Shown piece by piece: positions 40,880 through 51,407 of a DNA stretch of 64,000 nucleotides (positions within the stretch are counted from its first letter, which is position 1; every line of letters starts with the position of its first letter). The notes under the pieces were generated by a model, which ran no database searches, had not been told where the DNA came from, and saw only the letters and a list, made by a program, of their open reading frames with translations. The position numbers and the translations under genes were made by a program. Source of the stretch: Pseudomonas versuta (GTDB lineage: Bacteria > Pseudomonadota > Gammaproteobacteria > Pseudomonadales > Pseudomonadaceae); assembly GCF_001294575.1 (NCBI RefSeq), contig NZ_CP012676.1, positions 3,238,001 through 3,302,000 of the forward strand, written 5' to 3'.

Positions 40880-41350
40880 ATGACTCAGGTTACCAACACC
40901 CCGTACGAAGCCCTCGAAGTCGGTCAGACTGCCAGCTACAGCAAAACCGTCGAAGAGCGTGATATTCAGCTTTTTGCGGCCATGTCTGGTGACCATAACC
41001 CGGTGCACCTCGATCCGGAATTTGCCGCTGCGACCATGTTCAAAGAGCGCATTGCCCACGGCATGTTCAGTGGCGCGCTGATCAGCGCAGCCGTGGCATG
41101 CGAGCTGCCTGGCCCGGGCACTATTTATGTCGGCCAGCAGATGAGCTTCCAGAAACCGGTAAAAATTGGCGACACCCTCACCGTGCGTCTGGAAATTCTC
41201 GAGAAAATGCCGAAATTCCGCGTCCGTATCGCGACCCGCGTTTTCAATCAACGCGATGAAATCGTGGTCGACGGTGAAGCCGAAATCATTGCCCCGCGCA
41301 AGCAGCAAACCGTGACACTGCCGGTGTTGCCGGCGATCAGCATCGGCTGA
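40880..41350 (+). CDS. phaJ: (R)-specific enoyl-CoA hydratase, MaoC family
   Basis: A 156-aa hot-dog-fold hydratase. The catalytic Asp-His motif is in SGDHNPVHLDPEFA (about residues 36-49), followed by ERIAHGMFSGALISA. PhaJ enzymes turn trans-2-enoyl-CoA from beta-oxidation into (R)-3-hydroxyacyl-CoA, the precursor for polyhydroxyalkanoate. The gene corresponds in position and length to P. aeruginosa PA3302 (PhaJ1). It lies 70 bp after the hydrolase and is followed by a strong terminator. Confidence 0.9.
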   Translation: MTQVTNTPYEALEVGQTASYSKTVEERDIQLFAAMSGDHNPVHLDPEFAAATMFKERIAHGMFSGALISAAVACELPGPGTIYVGQQMSFQKPVKIGDTLTVRLEILEKMPKFRVRIATRVFNQRDEIVVDGEAEIIAPRKQQTVTLPVLPAISIG

Positions 41351-41361
41351 ATCGCAAACAT

Positions 41362-41391
41362 AAAAAAACGCCGGCTAGCCGGCGTTTTTTT
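41362..41391. terminator. bidirectional terminator after phaJ
   Basis: AAAAAAACGCCGGC pairs with GCCGGCGTTTTTTT. It lies between phaJ and the convergent four-helix-bundle gene, with A- and T-runs on both sides, so it can serve both. Confidence 0.95.
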
Positions 41392-41408
41392 ATGGGGTCA
41401 CGCGGTAT

Positions 41409-41876
41409 TCAGGATTGAGCACGAGCTCGGTTGCGCAGGGCTTTAACTTCATCGTGATTGCGCTGTACACCTTGAAGCTGGCGCACAACCAGATCACGAA
41501 TGTGCAGCAGTTGGTGCTTGTCGATTTTTTCCAAGGCTTCTTTATAAGCCTTCAGCGCATGGTCTTCGCCGCGCTCGGCTTCATTAAGTACCGCCTCTTC
41601 GCCCTTGCCGGTAAAGATGGATTTCACATCGACCCAGCGACGATGCAAATCACCCGTCACACTGGTGCTGGTCTCCGGATCGCCACCCAGTGAGCGAACA
41701 GCACTCTGCAATTCAGCAGCGGCTGTACCGCAATCGGCAGCGCGCTGGACGAAAAAGGCCTTCAGATCCGGTTGCTTGATATCTTCAGCACAGGATTTGA
41801 ATCCCTCCTGACCGTCTTTACTGGTTTCGATCAAATCGTTCAGGACAGAGATGGCTTCTTTATTAAGGTCAGTCAT
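41409..41876 (-). CDS. PA2169-family four-helix-bundle protein (DUF2383)
   Basis: A 155-aa, all-helical, ferritin-like protein. It begins MTDLNKEAISVLNDLIETSKDGQEGF and contains DLKAFFVQRAADCGTAAAELQSAVRSLGG and EAVLNEAERGEDHALKAYKEALEK, with the Glu and His residues typical of this DUF2383 group. Such genes are stress- and stationary-phase-associated in pseudomonads; the molecular function is unknown. The 208-bp divergent gap to the DUF3820 gene is AT-rich and carries an inverted repeat at 41978-41995. Confidence 0.88.
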   Translation of the reverse strand: MTDLNKEAISVLNDLIETSKDGQEGFKSCAEDIKQPDLKAFFVQRAADCGTAAAELQSAVRSLGGDPETSTSVTGDLHRRWVDVKSIFTGKGEEAVLNEAERGEDHALKAYKEALEKIDKHQLLHIRDLVVRQLQGVQRNHDEVKALRNRARAQS

Positions 41877-42084
41877 TGTTCAATTCCTTACAAGGTTGAG
41901 GATCGTGCAATAGGTATTGCAGAGCTCGTGCCAGTTACAGAATTTAACAAATCACATATATATCAATGACTTATAAAATACAGCTATTTCTGTATCCGGT
42001 TTATTTGCATGATCTGTCAATTGGCCTGCATGCAAAATGCCTGTATTTTTCATCCCGTTGATCCACGTGCCCGAAGGCTGTTGC

Positions 42085-42321
42085 ATGAACCCCGAAAAAC
42101 TCGAACTGCTGGTGACTCGCGAAATGCCATTCGGCAAATACAAAGGCCGAATCATCGCCGACCTCCCGGGCCAGTACCTGAACTGGTTTGCCCGCGAAGG
42201 CTTTCCACACGGCGAATTGGGCGGCCTTCTGGCCCTGATGCAAGAAATCGATCACAACGGTTTGTCAGACCTGCTCGACCCGTTGCGCGCCAAACACGGA
42301 AAACCCAAACCTCGCCACTGA
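42085..42321 (+). CDS. DUF3820 protein
   Basis: A 78-aa protein from ATG 42085. The first in-frame ATG at 42037 gives a hydrophobic stretch unlike the family and is rejected. The domain is LLVTREMPFGKYKGRIIADLPGQYLNWFAREGFPHGELGGLLALMQEI, which is nearly the whole protein. The GKYKG/LP..YL.W pattern resembles the small domain found in some nucleases and DUF3820 proteins; members have been called quorum-sensing-regulated factors in Pseudomonas. Only 12 bp separate it from the next gene, so the two are co-transcribed. Confidence 0.85.
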   Translation: MNPEKLELLVTREMPFGKYKGRIIADLPGQYLNWFAREGFPHGELGGLLALMQEIDHNGLSDLLDPLRAKHGKPKPRH

Positions 42322-42333
42322 TAGAGTTGCCTT

Positions 42334-43527
42334 ATGCCAAGGATTGAAGAGAACGCCCGCGATGAAAACTTCTGGCACGCTATCGCCGAGCGCTATGACA
42401 TGGCACCCGGCCCGGTCAATCTGGAAAACGGCTACTTCGGGCGTATGACCCGGGGAGTTGCCCAGGACTACCAGCGCAATATCGACTTTATCAACCGCAA
42501 CAACTCGGTGCATGTACGCCAGCAATTCGATGGTCCGCAGAACATCGAAATCCGTAATCAGCTGGCCGGGATGCTCGGAGTTGCACACGCCAGTATCGCC
42601 CTCACCCGTTGCGCTTCGGACGCACTGCAATCGCTGATTGGCAACTACAAGAACTTGCAGCCAGGCGATCAGTTACTGATCAGTGACCTGGAGTACCCCA
42701 GCGTCGAATCCGCCATGCGCTGGGTGGCACAGCATCGTGGCCTTGAGATCATCGAAATAGTCCATCAGCACCCCGCGACCCATGACGCCCTGGTGGCCAG
42801 CTATCGCGAGGCATTTGAACGTCATCCGCGGATCAAACTGATGGCGCTGACCCACGTCACCCACCGTACCGGCCTGGTTTTGCCGGTGCAGGCGATTGTC
42901 GAAGCGGCCAATGCTCACGGGGTGGACGTGGTACTGGACGGCGCCCATGCGCTCGGCCAGATCGAGTTTGACCTGCCGGCGCTGGGCGTGGCCTTTGCCG
43001 GCTACAACCTGCATAAATGGGTTGGCGGGCCTCTGACTCTGGGCTTTATGTACATCGACCCGCGGCGCCTCGCAGACATTGCCCCGGACATGGGCAGCCA
43101 GCGCTACCCTGAGCCTGACATCCGCACCCGTGCGCCCTACGGCACGGTCAATATTGCGGCATGGCTGACGCTGCCCAAGGTGCTGCAAGAGCACAAGGCA
43201 TTGGGTGGCGCCAGGGCCAAAGGCGAGCGCCTGAACTACCTGCGAGAGCTATGGGTGAGTGAAGCGCGAAAAATGCCGGGAGTCGAAGTACTCACGCCTG
43301 ACGATCCGCGTTTGCAGTGCGCCATTTCAGCGCTGCGCTTTACCGGGCTGGAGGATCAAAAGCCGATGGCAGACCGCCTGCTTGAGGACTACAACCTGTT
43401 CACCGTAGTGCGCGACGGTTCAGCCTGCGGCAGTTGTATCCGTATCACCGTGGGCTTGAGCACCTCACTGGATGACATCAACCGGTTGATCAGGGCATTG
43501 CGCGAGCTTTCCTGCAACCCACTGTAG
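42334..43527 (+). CDS. class V aminotransferase (isopenicillin N epimerase-like)
   Basis: A 397-aa PLP enzyme with the Schiff-base lysine in GYNLHKWVGGPL (Lys228), the cofactor aspartate in VVLDGAHALGQ (residue 202) and THVTHRTGLVLPV upstream. The fold is close to isopenicillin N epimerase and cysteine desulfurase relatives. The C-terminal YNLFTVVRDGSACGSCIRITVGLSTSLDDI is the usual small domain. No penicillin-type biosynthetic genes are nearby, so the substrate is unknown; a desulfurase or C-S lyase role is possible. It follows the DUF3820 gene directly, and its stop codon lies within a REP arm. Confidence 0.85.
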   Translation: MPRIEENARDENFWHAIAERYDMAPGPVNLENGYFGRMTRGVAQDYQRNIDFINRNNSVHVRQQFDGPQNIEIRNQLAGMLGVAHASIALTRCASDALQSLIGNYKNLQPGDQLLISDLEYPSVESAMRWVAQHRGLEIIEIVHQHPATHDALVASYREAFERHPRIKLMALTHVTHRTGLVLPVQAIVEAANAHGVDVVLDGAHALGQIEFDLPALGVAFAGYNLHKWVGGPLTLGFMYIDPRRLADIAPDMGSQRYPEPDIRTRAPYGTVNIAAWLTLPKVLQEHKALGGARAKGERLNYLRELWVSEARKMPGVEVLTPDDPRLQCAISALRFTGLEDQKPMADRLLEDYNLFTVVRDGSACGSCIRITVGLSTSLDDINRLIRALRELSCNPL

Positions 43528-43586
43528 GAGCGAGCTTGCCTCGCGATCTTTTAAAAGCTGGCGAGCAACCCCGCTCCTGCAGTGGG
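43518..43586. repeat. REP-type inverted repeat between convergent genes
   Basis: CCCACTGTAGGAGCGAGCTT and the mirrored CCCCGCTCCTGCAGTGGG flank a TTTTAAAA centre. It overlaps the end of the aminotransferase gene and lies before the eda terminator. Confidence 0.82.
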
Positions 43587-43610
43587 TGCCGGCACCAACA
43601 AATTGCGGGC

Positions 43611-43644
43611 AAAAAAAAGGTGCGCCGACCAAGCGCACCAAAAA
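43611..43644 (-). terminator. rho-independent terminator of the zwf-pgl-eda operon
   Basis: On the minus strand GGTGCGC pairs with GCGCACC and is followed by eight T, about 25 bp past the eda stop. Confidence 0.92.
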
Positions 43645-43667
43645 CCGTAGAACACACAACAAATTCT

Positions 43668-44342
43668 TTACAGGCTTGAGTCCAGCAGGGCCAGGGCCTC
43701 GGCCGTGCATTCCTGGATCCGGGCCCAGTCGCCGTTCTTGATCCACTCGCTGTCGAGCATCCAGCTACCGCCAACACACATGACGTTTTTCAATGCCATA
43801 TAGTTGCGAATATTCGCCGGGCTAACACCACCGGTCGGGCAGAACTTCACTTCACCGAAGGGGCCGCCCAGCGCCTTGATCGCCGCCACACCGCCGCTGA
43901 CTTCAGCCGGGAACAGCTTGAATCGACGGTAACCCAGCCCGTAGCCTTCCATAATTCCGGACGCATTGCTGATACCCGGCAGCAGCGGGATATCGCTGGC
44001 CACGCTGGCTTCGAGCAAGTCACGGGTAATGCCCGGAGTGACAATAAACTGCGAACCGGCCTCTTCGGCAGCCGCCAGCATGTGCCGGTCCAGCACGGTG
44101 CCCGCACCCGTCACCAACTCGGGCCGTTGCTCGCGCAGAACACGAATGGCCTTGAGCCCGAACTGTGAACGCAGGGTCACTTCAAGTGCCGTCAGACCGC
44201 CCGCTGCCAGCGCATCGGCCAGCGGCAAAATGTCTTGCTCACGAGCGATGGTGATCACCGGCAGAATTCGCGCCGAGGCACACAGTTCATCGATCAGGGC
44301 GACTTTATCCGCCATCGAAACGTGGGAAGTTTTTATTGTCAT
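43668..44342 (-). CDS. eda: 2-keto-3-deoxy-6-phosphogluconate (KDPG) aldolase
   Basis: Class I aldolase, 224 aa, that cleaves KDPG to pyruvate and glyceraldehyde-3-phosphate, the last step of the Entner-Doudoroff pathway. The Schiff-base lysine is in RRFKLFPAEVSGG (Lys142), the acid/base glutamate in ALEVTLRS (Glu54), and the phosphate site is KFCPTGGVSP. I chose ATG 44342 (RBS AAGGATC); the earlier ATG at 44369 lies inside pgl. It is the last gene of zwf-pgl-eda. Confidence 0.95.
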   Translation of the reverse strand: MTIKTSHVSMADKVALIDELCASARILPVITIAREQDILPLADALAAGGLTALEVTLRSQFGLKAIRVLREQRPELVTGAGTVLDRHMLAAAEEAGSQFIVTPGITRDLLEASVASDIPLLPGISNASGIMEGYGLGYRRFKLFPAEVSGGVAAIKALGGPFGEVKFCPTGGVSPANIRNYMALKNVMCVGGSWMLDSEWIKNGDWARIQECTAEALALLDSSL

Positions 44343-44359
44343 GGCAGCTGATCCTTGGC

Positions 44360-45073
44360 TCATGGGCACCAGTAAATCTCTAACGTAGGTTGCAGAAAGG
44401 CACGAATCGGCAAGGCGGCAATATCAGTGCCCGCCAGCGCTTCGTTGAGGGTATTCAATTTGGCCTGCCCTTGAATCGACAGCACCGTGTTCCTGGCGCT
44501 CGCCAGCAGGCTGCGGCTCATGCTCAAGCGTTGATGAGGCACGGTCGGTGCCAGCATCGGCCAGCAACGGCGCTCGCCATCCGCTTTCAAGGCTTCAAGC
44601 AGATTCGGGCTGTTGGGGAACAGCGATGCGGTATGCCCGTCATCACCCATCCCCAGGATCAGCACATCAATCGGCGGCAACTCGGCCAATGCCCGGTCGG
44701 CTTGCTCTGCCGCAGCGTCCAGATTGGCTGCAACGTTATACAAGCCGACAAAGCGCGCCTTGGCGCCAGGCCCTTGCAGCAGATGCTTTTTCAGCAGGCC
44801 GGCATTGCTGTCGGCGTGTTCGACCGGCACCCAGCGTTCATCAGCAAGGCTGACCACCACTTTGGACCAATCGACCGGTTGCTTGATCAGGCTCTGAAAA
44901 AACGCTACCGGACTACGACCGCCCGATACCACCAGGGTGGCAACCCCTTGTGCACCAATGGCTGCATTCAATTGCCCTGCCACTTTTTTTGCCAGTTCCT
45001 CGGCCAGAATCGCCGGGTTCTTGAAGGTGTGCGCGTTGACCCCTTCAGGCAGTTTCAAATCAGATATCGCCAT
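44360..45073 (-). CDS. pgl: 6-phosphogluconolactonase
   Basis: Hydrolyses 6-phosphoglucono-lactone to 6-phosphogluconate; 237 aa of the DevB/SOL type. Motifs are [12 protein letters not shown], the substrate loop [19 protein letters not shown], and the active-site [16 protein letters not shown]. Its start overlaps the end of zwf by 14 bp, so the two are translationally coupled. Confidence 0.95.
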   Translation of the reverse strand: MAISDLKLPEGVNAHTFKNPAILAEELAKKVAGQLNAAIGAQGVATLVVSGGRSPVAFFQSLIKQPVDWSKVVVSLADERWVPVEHADSNAGLLKKHLLQGPGAKARFVGLYNVAANLDAAAEQADRALAELPPIDVLILGMGDDGHTASLFPNSPNLLEALKADGERRCWPMLAPTVPHQRLSMSRSLLASARNTVLSIQGQAKLNTLNEALAGTDIAALPIRAFLQPTLEIYWCP

Positions 45074-46529
45074 ACCAAGACCTCCCGTCCCGCGTAATCA
45101 ATGCTATGGAACTCATCGGTCCCCAGGAGCCCGCCGCGTAGGGCTTGGGCGCATCACCAGACTTTTTCCAGCCGGCGATCAACTGGTCACACCACTTCCA
45201 TGCCGCTTCAATTTCGTCCTTGCGCACAAACAGGTTCTGATTGCCGCGCATCACTTCGAGCAATAAACGCTCGTAGGCATCCGGAATCCGCGCACTGCGG
45301 TACGTGTCGGAAAAATTCAATTGCAGTGGGCCGCTACGCAGTTGCATGCCTTTATCCAGGCCCTGCTCTTTGGTCATCACCCGCAAGGAGATACCTTCGT
45401 CCGGCTGCAGGCGAATAATCAGCTTGTTGCCGATTTGCAGGCGCTGCTCCGGGGCGAAGATGTAGTGCGACGGCTCCTTGAAGTGGATAACGATCTGCGA
45501 CAGTTTTTGCGGCATGCGTTTGCCAGTACGCAGATAAAACGGCACACCCGCCCAACGCCAGTTGCGAATATCGGCACGCAGGGCAACAAAGGTTTCGGTA
45601 TCGCTCTGGGTATTGGAGTTTTCTTCCTCCAGATAACCCGGGACCGACTGCCCTTCGCTGTGACCGGCGATGTATTGGCCACGTACCACCTGGGTGGTCA
45701 GGCCCTCAGCGCTGATCGGGGCCAGCGCCTTGAGAACTTTTACTTTCTCGTCACGAATGCTGTCTGCCGACAAGTCCGCAGGCGGATCCATGGCAATCAG
45801 GCACAACAGCTGCAACAAGTGGTTCTGAATCATGTCGCGCAGTTGCCCGGCCTTGTCGAAATAGCCCCAGCGCCCCTCGATACCGACTTTCTCGGCCACG
45901 GTGATTTCAACGTGAGAGATGTAGCGCTGGTTCCACTGGGATTCGAACAGACTGTTGGCAAAGCGCAGGGCGATGAGGTTTTGAACGGTCTCTTTGCCCA
46001 GGTAGTGGTCGATGCGGTAAATGCGCGTCTCGGGGAAGAACTGCGCTACGGCGTCGTTGACCTTGCGCGACGAGTCAAGGTCCGAACCAATGGGTTTTTC
46101 CAGCACCACTCGGGTATTTTCAGCCAGACCGACCCTGGACAGGTTCTCGCAAATGGCGCCATACACCGCCGCAGGAGTCGCGAAATACGCGATCAAGGGC
46201 TGGTCGGTGCCGGCCTGTTCGGCCAGAAGCAAATAATCGTCAGTATTGAGAAAATCTACATGCAGATAGCTCAAACGAGCCAGGAAGCGGGTCAGCGCTT
46301 CATCTTCGATTTCCTTGTCGCCTACATACTGGCGCAACTGGCTGTCGATGTGCGCCAGATGCGTGAGGGCGTCGCCCGGCTCACGAGCCAGCGCCAGAAT
46401 GCGCGTGTCGGCGTGCAACAGCCCGGCGCGATCCAGTTGGTATAAAGCAGGAAACAGCTTGCGCAAGGCTAAATCGCCAAGGGCGCCGAACAAGGCAAAG
46501 GTGCACGGTTCAACCGTAATCGAAGGCAT
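45060..46529 (-). CDS. zwf: glucose-6-phosphate 1-dehydrogenase
   Basis: Oxidises glucose-6-phosphate to 6-phosphoglucono-lactone with NAD(P)+; 489 aa. The coenzyme-binding motif is [15 protein letters not shown] (about residues 14-28), and the substrate/catalytic motif is RIDHYLGKE (172-180) with EKP at 144-146. It is the first gene of the zwf-pgl-eda operon, divergent from hexR, with the HexR-type palindrome in the shared 199-bp promoter region. Confidence 0.96.
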   Translation of the reverse strand: MPSITVEPCTFALFGALGDLALRKLFPALYQLDRAGLLHADTRILALAREPGDALTHLAHIDSQLRQYVGDKEIEDEALTRFLARLSYLHVDFLNTDDYLLLAEQAGTDQPLIAYFATPAAVYGAICENLSRVGLAENTRVVLEKPIGSDLDSSRKVNDAVAQFFPETRIYRIDHYLGKETVQNLIALRFANSLFESQWNQRYISHVEITVAEKVGIEGRWGYFDKAGQLRDMIQNHLLQLLCLIAMDPPADLSADSIRDEKVKVLKALAPISAEGLTTQVVRGQYIAGHSEGQSVPGYLEEENSNTQSDTETFVALRADIRNWRWAGVPFYLRTGKRMPQKLSQIVIHFKEPSHYIFAPEQRLQIGNKLIIRLQPDEGISLRVMTKEQGLDKGMQLRSGPLQLNFSDTYRSARIPDAYERLLLEVMRGNQNLFVRKDEIEAAWKWCDQLIAGWKKSGDAPKPYAAGSWGPMSSIALITRDGRSWYGDI

Positions 46530-46594
46530 GATGTTTGTTCTTTTATCAAGTTAAGCTACAAATACCTTTTTTCAAGGTATCACTCAAGGAAAAA

Positions 46595-46610
46595 TGTAGT
46601 AATAACCACA
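46595..46610. promoter_or_regulatory. HexR operator candidate between zwf and hexR
   Basis: TGTAGTAATAACCACA is an imperfect palindrome (six of eight pairs) in the divergent region, 66 bp before zwf and 119 bp before hexR. It resembles TGTA...TACA HexR motifs and reads TTGTGGTTATTACTACA on the minus strand, close to the TTGT-N-ACAA pattern found exactly near edd. Confidence 0.6.
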
Positions 46611-46728
46611 ACATTTTCTCAAAATACAGATTCCTGCTAGTGGTCGTTACAGGCCACAAGTAGGATAGGCCACCTTCCAGAGCCGCTTTAGAACACGGCT
46701 CTTTGCATCGCTGAACCAAGGAACATAA

Positions 46729-47598
46729 ATGGACCGCGTGCGAAATTTACTCGAACAAATCAAAGGCCGCCTCGAAGACCTGAACAAGGCCGAGCGCAAA
46801 GTGGCAGAAATCATCCTGCAGAACCCGCAACAGGCGACCCGGTTCAGCATTGCGGCGCTCGCCCAGGCAGCTTCGGTCAGTGAACCGACGGTTAACCGGT
46901 TTTGCCGTTCGTTCGGCGTCAGCGGATACCCGGAATTAAAGCTGCAACTGGCGCAGAGCCTGGCCAGCGGTGCCGCCTATGTCAGCCGTGCGGTCGAGGC
47001 CGACGACAATCCGGAAGCTTACACCCAGAAAATTTTCGGCAGTGCAATTGCATCACTCGACAGTGCCTGCCAGGCGCTGGACCCCAACCTTGTGAGCCGC
47101 GCCGTCGACTTGCTGATACAGGCCCGCCAAATCCATTTCTTTGGCCTGGGCGCCTCGGCTCCGGTGGCGCTGGATGCACAGCACAAGTTCTTCCGCTTCA
47201 ACCTGGCCGTCACTGCCCATGCCGACGTGTTGATGCAGCGCATGATTGCGTCAGTGGCGCACACCGGCGAGCTGTTCGTGATTATTTCTTACACCGGGCG
47301 TACGCGAGAGCTGGTAGAGGTGGCGCGCATTGCACGGGCCAACGGTGCCTCGGTACTGGGACTGACCGCCGAGAACTCGCCACTGGCCAAGGCCAGTACC
47401 CTGAGCCTGAACATCCCGCTGCCTGAAGACACCGACATTTACATGCCGATGACCTCACGCATCATCCAGTTGACCGTACTGGACGTATTGGCCACCGGCA
47501 TGACCTTGCGCCGGGGCGTGGATTTCCAGCCACACCTGCGCAAAATCAAGGAGAGCCTCAACGCCAGCCGCTATCCGGTGGGTGACGAGTTTAATTGA
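46729..47598 (+). CDS. hexR: HexR transcriptional repressor (RpiR family)
   Basis: A 289-aa regulator. The N-terminal RpiR helix-turn-helix is at about residues 1-75 ([33 protein letters not shown]). The C-terminal SIS sugar-phosphate domain is at about 120-265 ([53 protein letters not shown]). In pseudomonads HexR represses zwf-pgl-eda, edd-glk-gltRS and gap, and is released by KDPG. This gene arrangement and the operators in the window support that role. The RBS AAGGAAC lies 5 bp before ATG. Confidence 0.95.
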   Translation: MDRVRNLLEQIKGRLEDLNKAERKVAEIILQNPQQATRFSIAALAQAASVSEPTVNRFCRSFGVSGYPELKLQLAQSLASGAAYVSRAVEADDNPEAYTQKIFGSAIASLDSACQALDPNLVSRAVDLLIQARQIHFFGLGASAPVALDAQHKFFRFNLAVTAHADVLMQRMIASVAHTGELFVIISYTGRTRELVEVARIARANGASVLGLTAENSPLAKASTLSLNIPLPEDTDIYMPMTSRIIQLTVLDVLATGMTLRRGVDFQPHLRKIKESLNASRYPVGDEFN

Positions 47599-47607
47599 AG
47601 CCAACAA

Positions 47608-47685
47608 CTGCAGGAGCGAGCTTGCCTGTAGGAGCGAGCTTGCTCGCGAGCTTTTACAACAAACACAGCTCGCTCCTACAGGCAG
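47608..47685. repeat. REP element with duplicated head
   Basis: CTGCAGGAGCGAGCTTGCC is immediately followed by a second head CTGTAGGAGCGAGCTTGCTC, with one mirrored tail CTCGCTCCTACAGGCAG. It lies between hexR and the mutarotase gene (convergent). Confidence 0.82.
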
Positions 47686-47691
47686 GTTCGT

Positions 47692-48555
47692 TCAGGCACT
47701 CACTAACCTGGCCCGCGCCTGAAGGCTCAGATGCGCTTGCTCGCCGGGGGCCAGAGTCTGGTTGTGGGCTCCGCCGCTGGTGGACTCCACACACACAAAT
47801 CCCATCACTTCGTTCCAGCTCACACCCAGTAACGGCCGCTTGCCCGGGTGCCACACCACCGTGTTGCCACTTGTGCCGGTGTCGATGCTCAGCGCGCGCC
47901 GCCAGGCGTGATCATTGAGCTGCATTTCGCCGTCATGCCGGAATACCCGCTGACAACCACCCGCCACCCGCAATTCGCCCTTTTGCTGGCAAACCTCACG
48001 GTTGAGCTGGTCGTACCCTTGCACTCCGTCCAGCCCGGACAGCGCTGCCTCAGCCACATCACCAATCCGCCAGTAAGCGCGTAAAGCCTGGCTCAGTTGG
48101 CAAGGTTCATCGTCCTGGTGCTCGGTACTCAGGTGTAGCGCCATGTCTTCGCCCAGTCGCGCATGCAGGTCAACCTGCCAGTCACACAGCTGCAACCGCC
48201 AATGCAGGCTCACGCCCTCTTCATCTGAATGGCTATCCAGTAACTTCCAGTCGATCAAGCGCGCCCAGCCGTGGGACGGCCACGCATTTTCGCTCGGATG
48301 GCGGCCATACCATGGCCAGAAAACGGGTACGCCGCCACGGATCGCACCGACCTGAGGCCATTTGGCAGCACACCACAACCAGGGCTTTTGCCCGGTAGGC
48401 TTGAAATGCAGAAGTTGCGCACCCTGACGGCTGAACACGGCCTGGCAGTGCGGGTGATCGATCACCAGAATGTCACGCTGCTGAAAGCGCTCCCACTGGA
48501 AGACAGGTTGCTCGCGTCTGGATTTGAAAAACCGGTGAAGTGGATGCTCATGCAT
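47692..48555 (-). CDS. D-hexose-6-phosphate mutarotase (YeaD-like aldose 1-epimerase)
   Basis: A 287-aa protein of the galactose mutarotase-like fold that speeds interconversion of alpha- and beta-glucose-6-phosphate. Motifs are GAIRGGVPVFWPWYGRHP, the active-site His in SHGWARLIDWKL, and the C-terminal VSWNEVMGFVCVESTSGG with the catalytic Glu. It is located between hexR and the oprB-gts genes, as in other pseudomonads, which ties it to glucose use. Confidence 0.9.
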   Translation of the reverse strand: MHEHPLHRFFKSRREQPVFQWERFQQRDILVIDHPHCQAVFSRQGAQLLHFKPTGQKPWLWCAAKWPQVGAIRGGVPVFWPWYGRHPSENAWPSHGWARLIDWKLLDSHSDEEGVSLHWRLQLCDWQVDLHARLGEDMALHLSTEHQDDEPCQLSQALRAYWRIGDVAEAALSGLDGVQGYDQLNREVCQQKGELRVAGGCQRVFRHDGEMQLNDHAWRRALSIDTGTSGNTVVWHPGKRPLLGVSWNEVMGFVCVESTSGGAHNQTLAPGEQAHLSLQARARLVSA

Positions 48556-48701
48556 GTGCCGCAGTCCTGAAAATCATGTCGCCCGAACCTTAGTAGAACC
48601 TGTGAAAGCCGACTTGCCTGCAATGAGGCAGCCACCTCCTGAATAGATATCGACGGTTACACCGCCATCGCAGCCTCACTAAAACCCGACGGCTGCGGCA
48701 C

Positions 48702-48730
48702 AAAAAAAACGGATAGCCATGGCTATCCGT
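48702..48730 (-). terminator. rho-independent terminator of oprB
   Basis: On the minus strand ACGGATAGCC pairs with GGCTATCCGT and is followed by eight T, about 40 bp past the oprB stop. Confidence 0.93.
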
Positions 48731-48767
48731 CAAATGCGCACTAGGAGAGGAGCTTATCGCAACAACG

Positions 48768-50117
48768 TTAGAACACCGACTGAATTTTCAGGCCGGCCAC
48801 CAACGCGTTGTCAACTTGGTCCACGCCACCCGGATGGGTGATGTATTGCAGATTGGGACGCACAGTCAGCCAGTTGGTGACGTGGATGCCGTAGTTGAGT
48901 TCGTAGTTGTACTCGGTGGAACGCAGCGGCGCGTACAACGGGTCGTTGTAGTCGGTAACACCATTGGCCTCGTTGGCCAGCTCGGCGTTTTTCTTCACTT
49001 CGTTGTTAACGTGGATACGGGCAAAACCGATACCGATGTCATCTTTTGGACGCGCATCGAACGGTCCTTTGTACACGAACATCAGCGACTGGTAGTTGTC
49101 GACGATGTTGGTCGCCTTGTCGTGAAAAGTCGCGTTGGCTGCGACATTCAGACCACGGGAGGCATCACCGTTGTGGCTGGTGAGTTGCTGCTGGGCAACA
49201 AACCAGTAACCGTGTTTGCTGTTGTGCACGCGGTAGCTCTGACCGGTGGTGGCAGCGTCTGCACCGTTGATGTCTTCACGCAGGTCATTGGCAGGAGCCG
49301 TGCTCTTGTAGTAGCCCACACGGTATTCACCCGGCAGGTTGTTGACCTTCGGCGACCAGACCAGTTCGACTGGCAAAACGGTGCCCTTGGTCCCGCTGCC
49401 GCTGAGCTTGAAACCGTTGCCGTGTTCCAGCTGCGACGGGTTCTGGTTGTAAGCACCGATCTGCGCATAGAACTCTGGCGTGATGTTGTACTTCACGCGC
49501 AGTGCAGCCTGGCTGACCGGCCAGTTGTACCAGATGTTAGTGGCCCAGTTACCCACCTGGGAACCGCAGAACGCCAGGTTCTGGAATTCGCACGGGAAGG
49601 TGTTGAAGTCTTCGCCTTCACCGAAGTAGCCGGCTTTGACATCCAGTTTGCCGTCCAGGAATTGATGCTGGATATACAACTGGGTCAGACGAACCATGTG
49701 GCCACGGCCGTAGACTTCCTGCGAGGAACTCAAGGTTCCGGCACGCGGGTCGCCGACACGGTCATTGGAGATGCTCTGACCGTTACGGTTGGTCAGCTGG
49801 ATCTTGGCCTGGGTGTTATCCCAGCCCCACAGCTTTTGCAGGTCCAATGCCACGCCCAGGCCAAACTGGTCGCTGTAGCGCGCGGTCTTGTCGTGGTTAT
49901 AGCCGCCATGCAGGTTGGCGCCTACTTCACCGACGTAATCGGCCTTGATGTCGATACCCTGCTCAATGAGTTTGGTACGCTCGCCTCCCCAATCGCCGGT
50001 CATCCATTTTGAGTCCGCGCTGAAAGCGTCGTCTGCCATCGCATTGGCAGAAAGAACCAGCGCAGCGACTGCTGACAACTGGCAGACCAACCGGGTACTT
50101 GTGTGTTGCTTTTTCAT
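48768..50117 (-). CDS. oprB: glucose-selective outer membrane porin OprB
   Basis: Carbohydrate porin, 449 aa from ATG 50117 (RBS GAGGATTTAGGG). The signal peptide is at about residues 1-28 (LSAVAALVLSANAMADD). The mature N-terminus is the OprB signature WMTGDWGGERTKLIEQGIDIKADYVGEVGANLHGG. The beta-barrel reads GLGVALDLQKLWGWDNTQAKIQLTNRNGQS and ends in the aromatic residue (IQSVF), the usual outer-membrane assembly signal. It lets glucose into the periplasm for GtsA and lies 128 bp after gtsD. Confidence 0.95.
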   Translation of the reverse strand: MKKQHTSTRLVCQLSAVAALVLSANAMADDAFSADSKWMTGDWGGERTKLIEQGIDIKADYVGEVGANLHGGYNHDKTARYSDQFGLGVALDLQKLWGWDNTQAKIQLTNRNGQSISNDRVGDPRAGTLSSSQEVYGRGHMVRLTQLYIQHQFLDGKLDVKAGYFGEGEDFNTFPCEFQNLAFCGSQVGNWATNIWYNWPVSQAALRVKYNITPEFYAQIGAYNQNPSQLEHGNGFKLSGSGTKGTVLPVELVWSPKVNNLPGEYRVGYYKSTAPANDLREDINGADAATTGQSYRVHNSKHGYWFVAQQQLTSHNGDASRGLNVAANATFHDKATNIVDNYQSLMFVYKGPFDARPKDDIGIGFARIHVNNEVKKNAELANEANGVTDYNDPLYAPLRSTEYNYELNYGIHVTNWLTVRPNLQYITHPGGVDQVDNALVAGLKIQSVF

Positions 50118-50244
50118 CCCTAAATCCTCGTCTTTTATTGTTATTAACTGTTTTTGACTAACGCGGTCCACTTTTTTATTCCCGACAACCCCAATCCCCT
50201 CTGGAGCCAGCATTGCCGGCTGCCAGGCTTGCGCACATTGAAAC

Positions 50245-51405
<1,161 letters not shown>

Positions 51406-51407
51406 GA

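Noticed and set aside
41978..41995. ATACAG-N6-CTGTAT, looked at as a LexA box
   Set aside because: The arms are inverted relative to the CTG-N10-CAG framework, so LexA is not expected; it may still be an operator for another protein in the divergent 41877-42084 gap.
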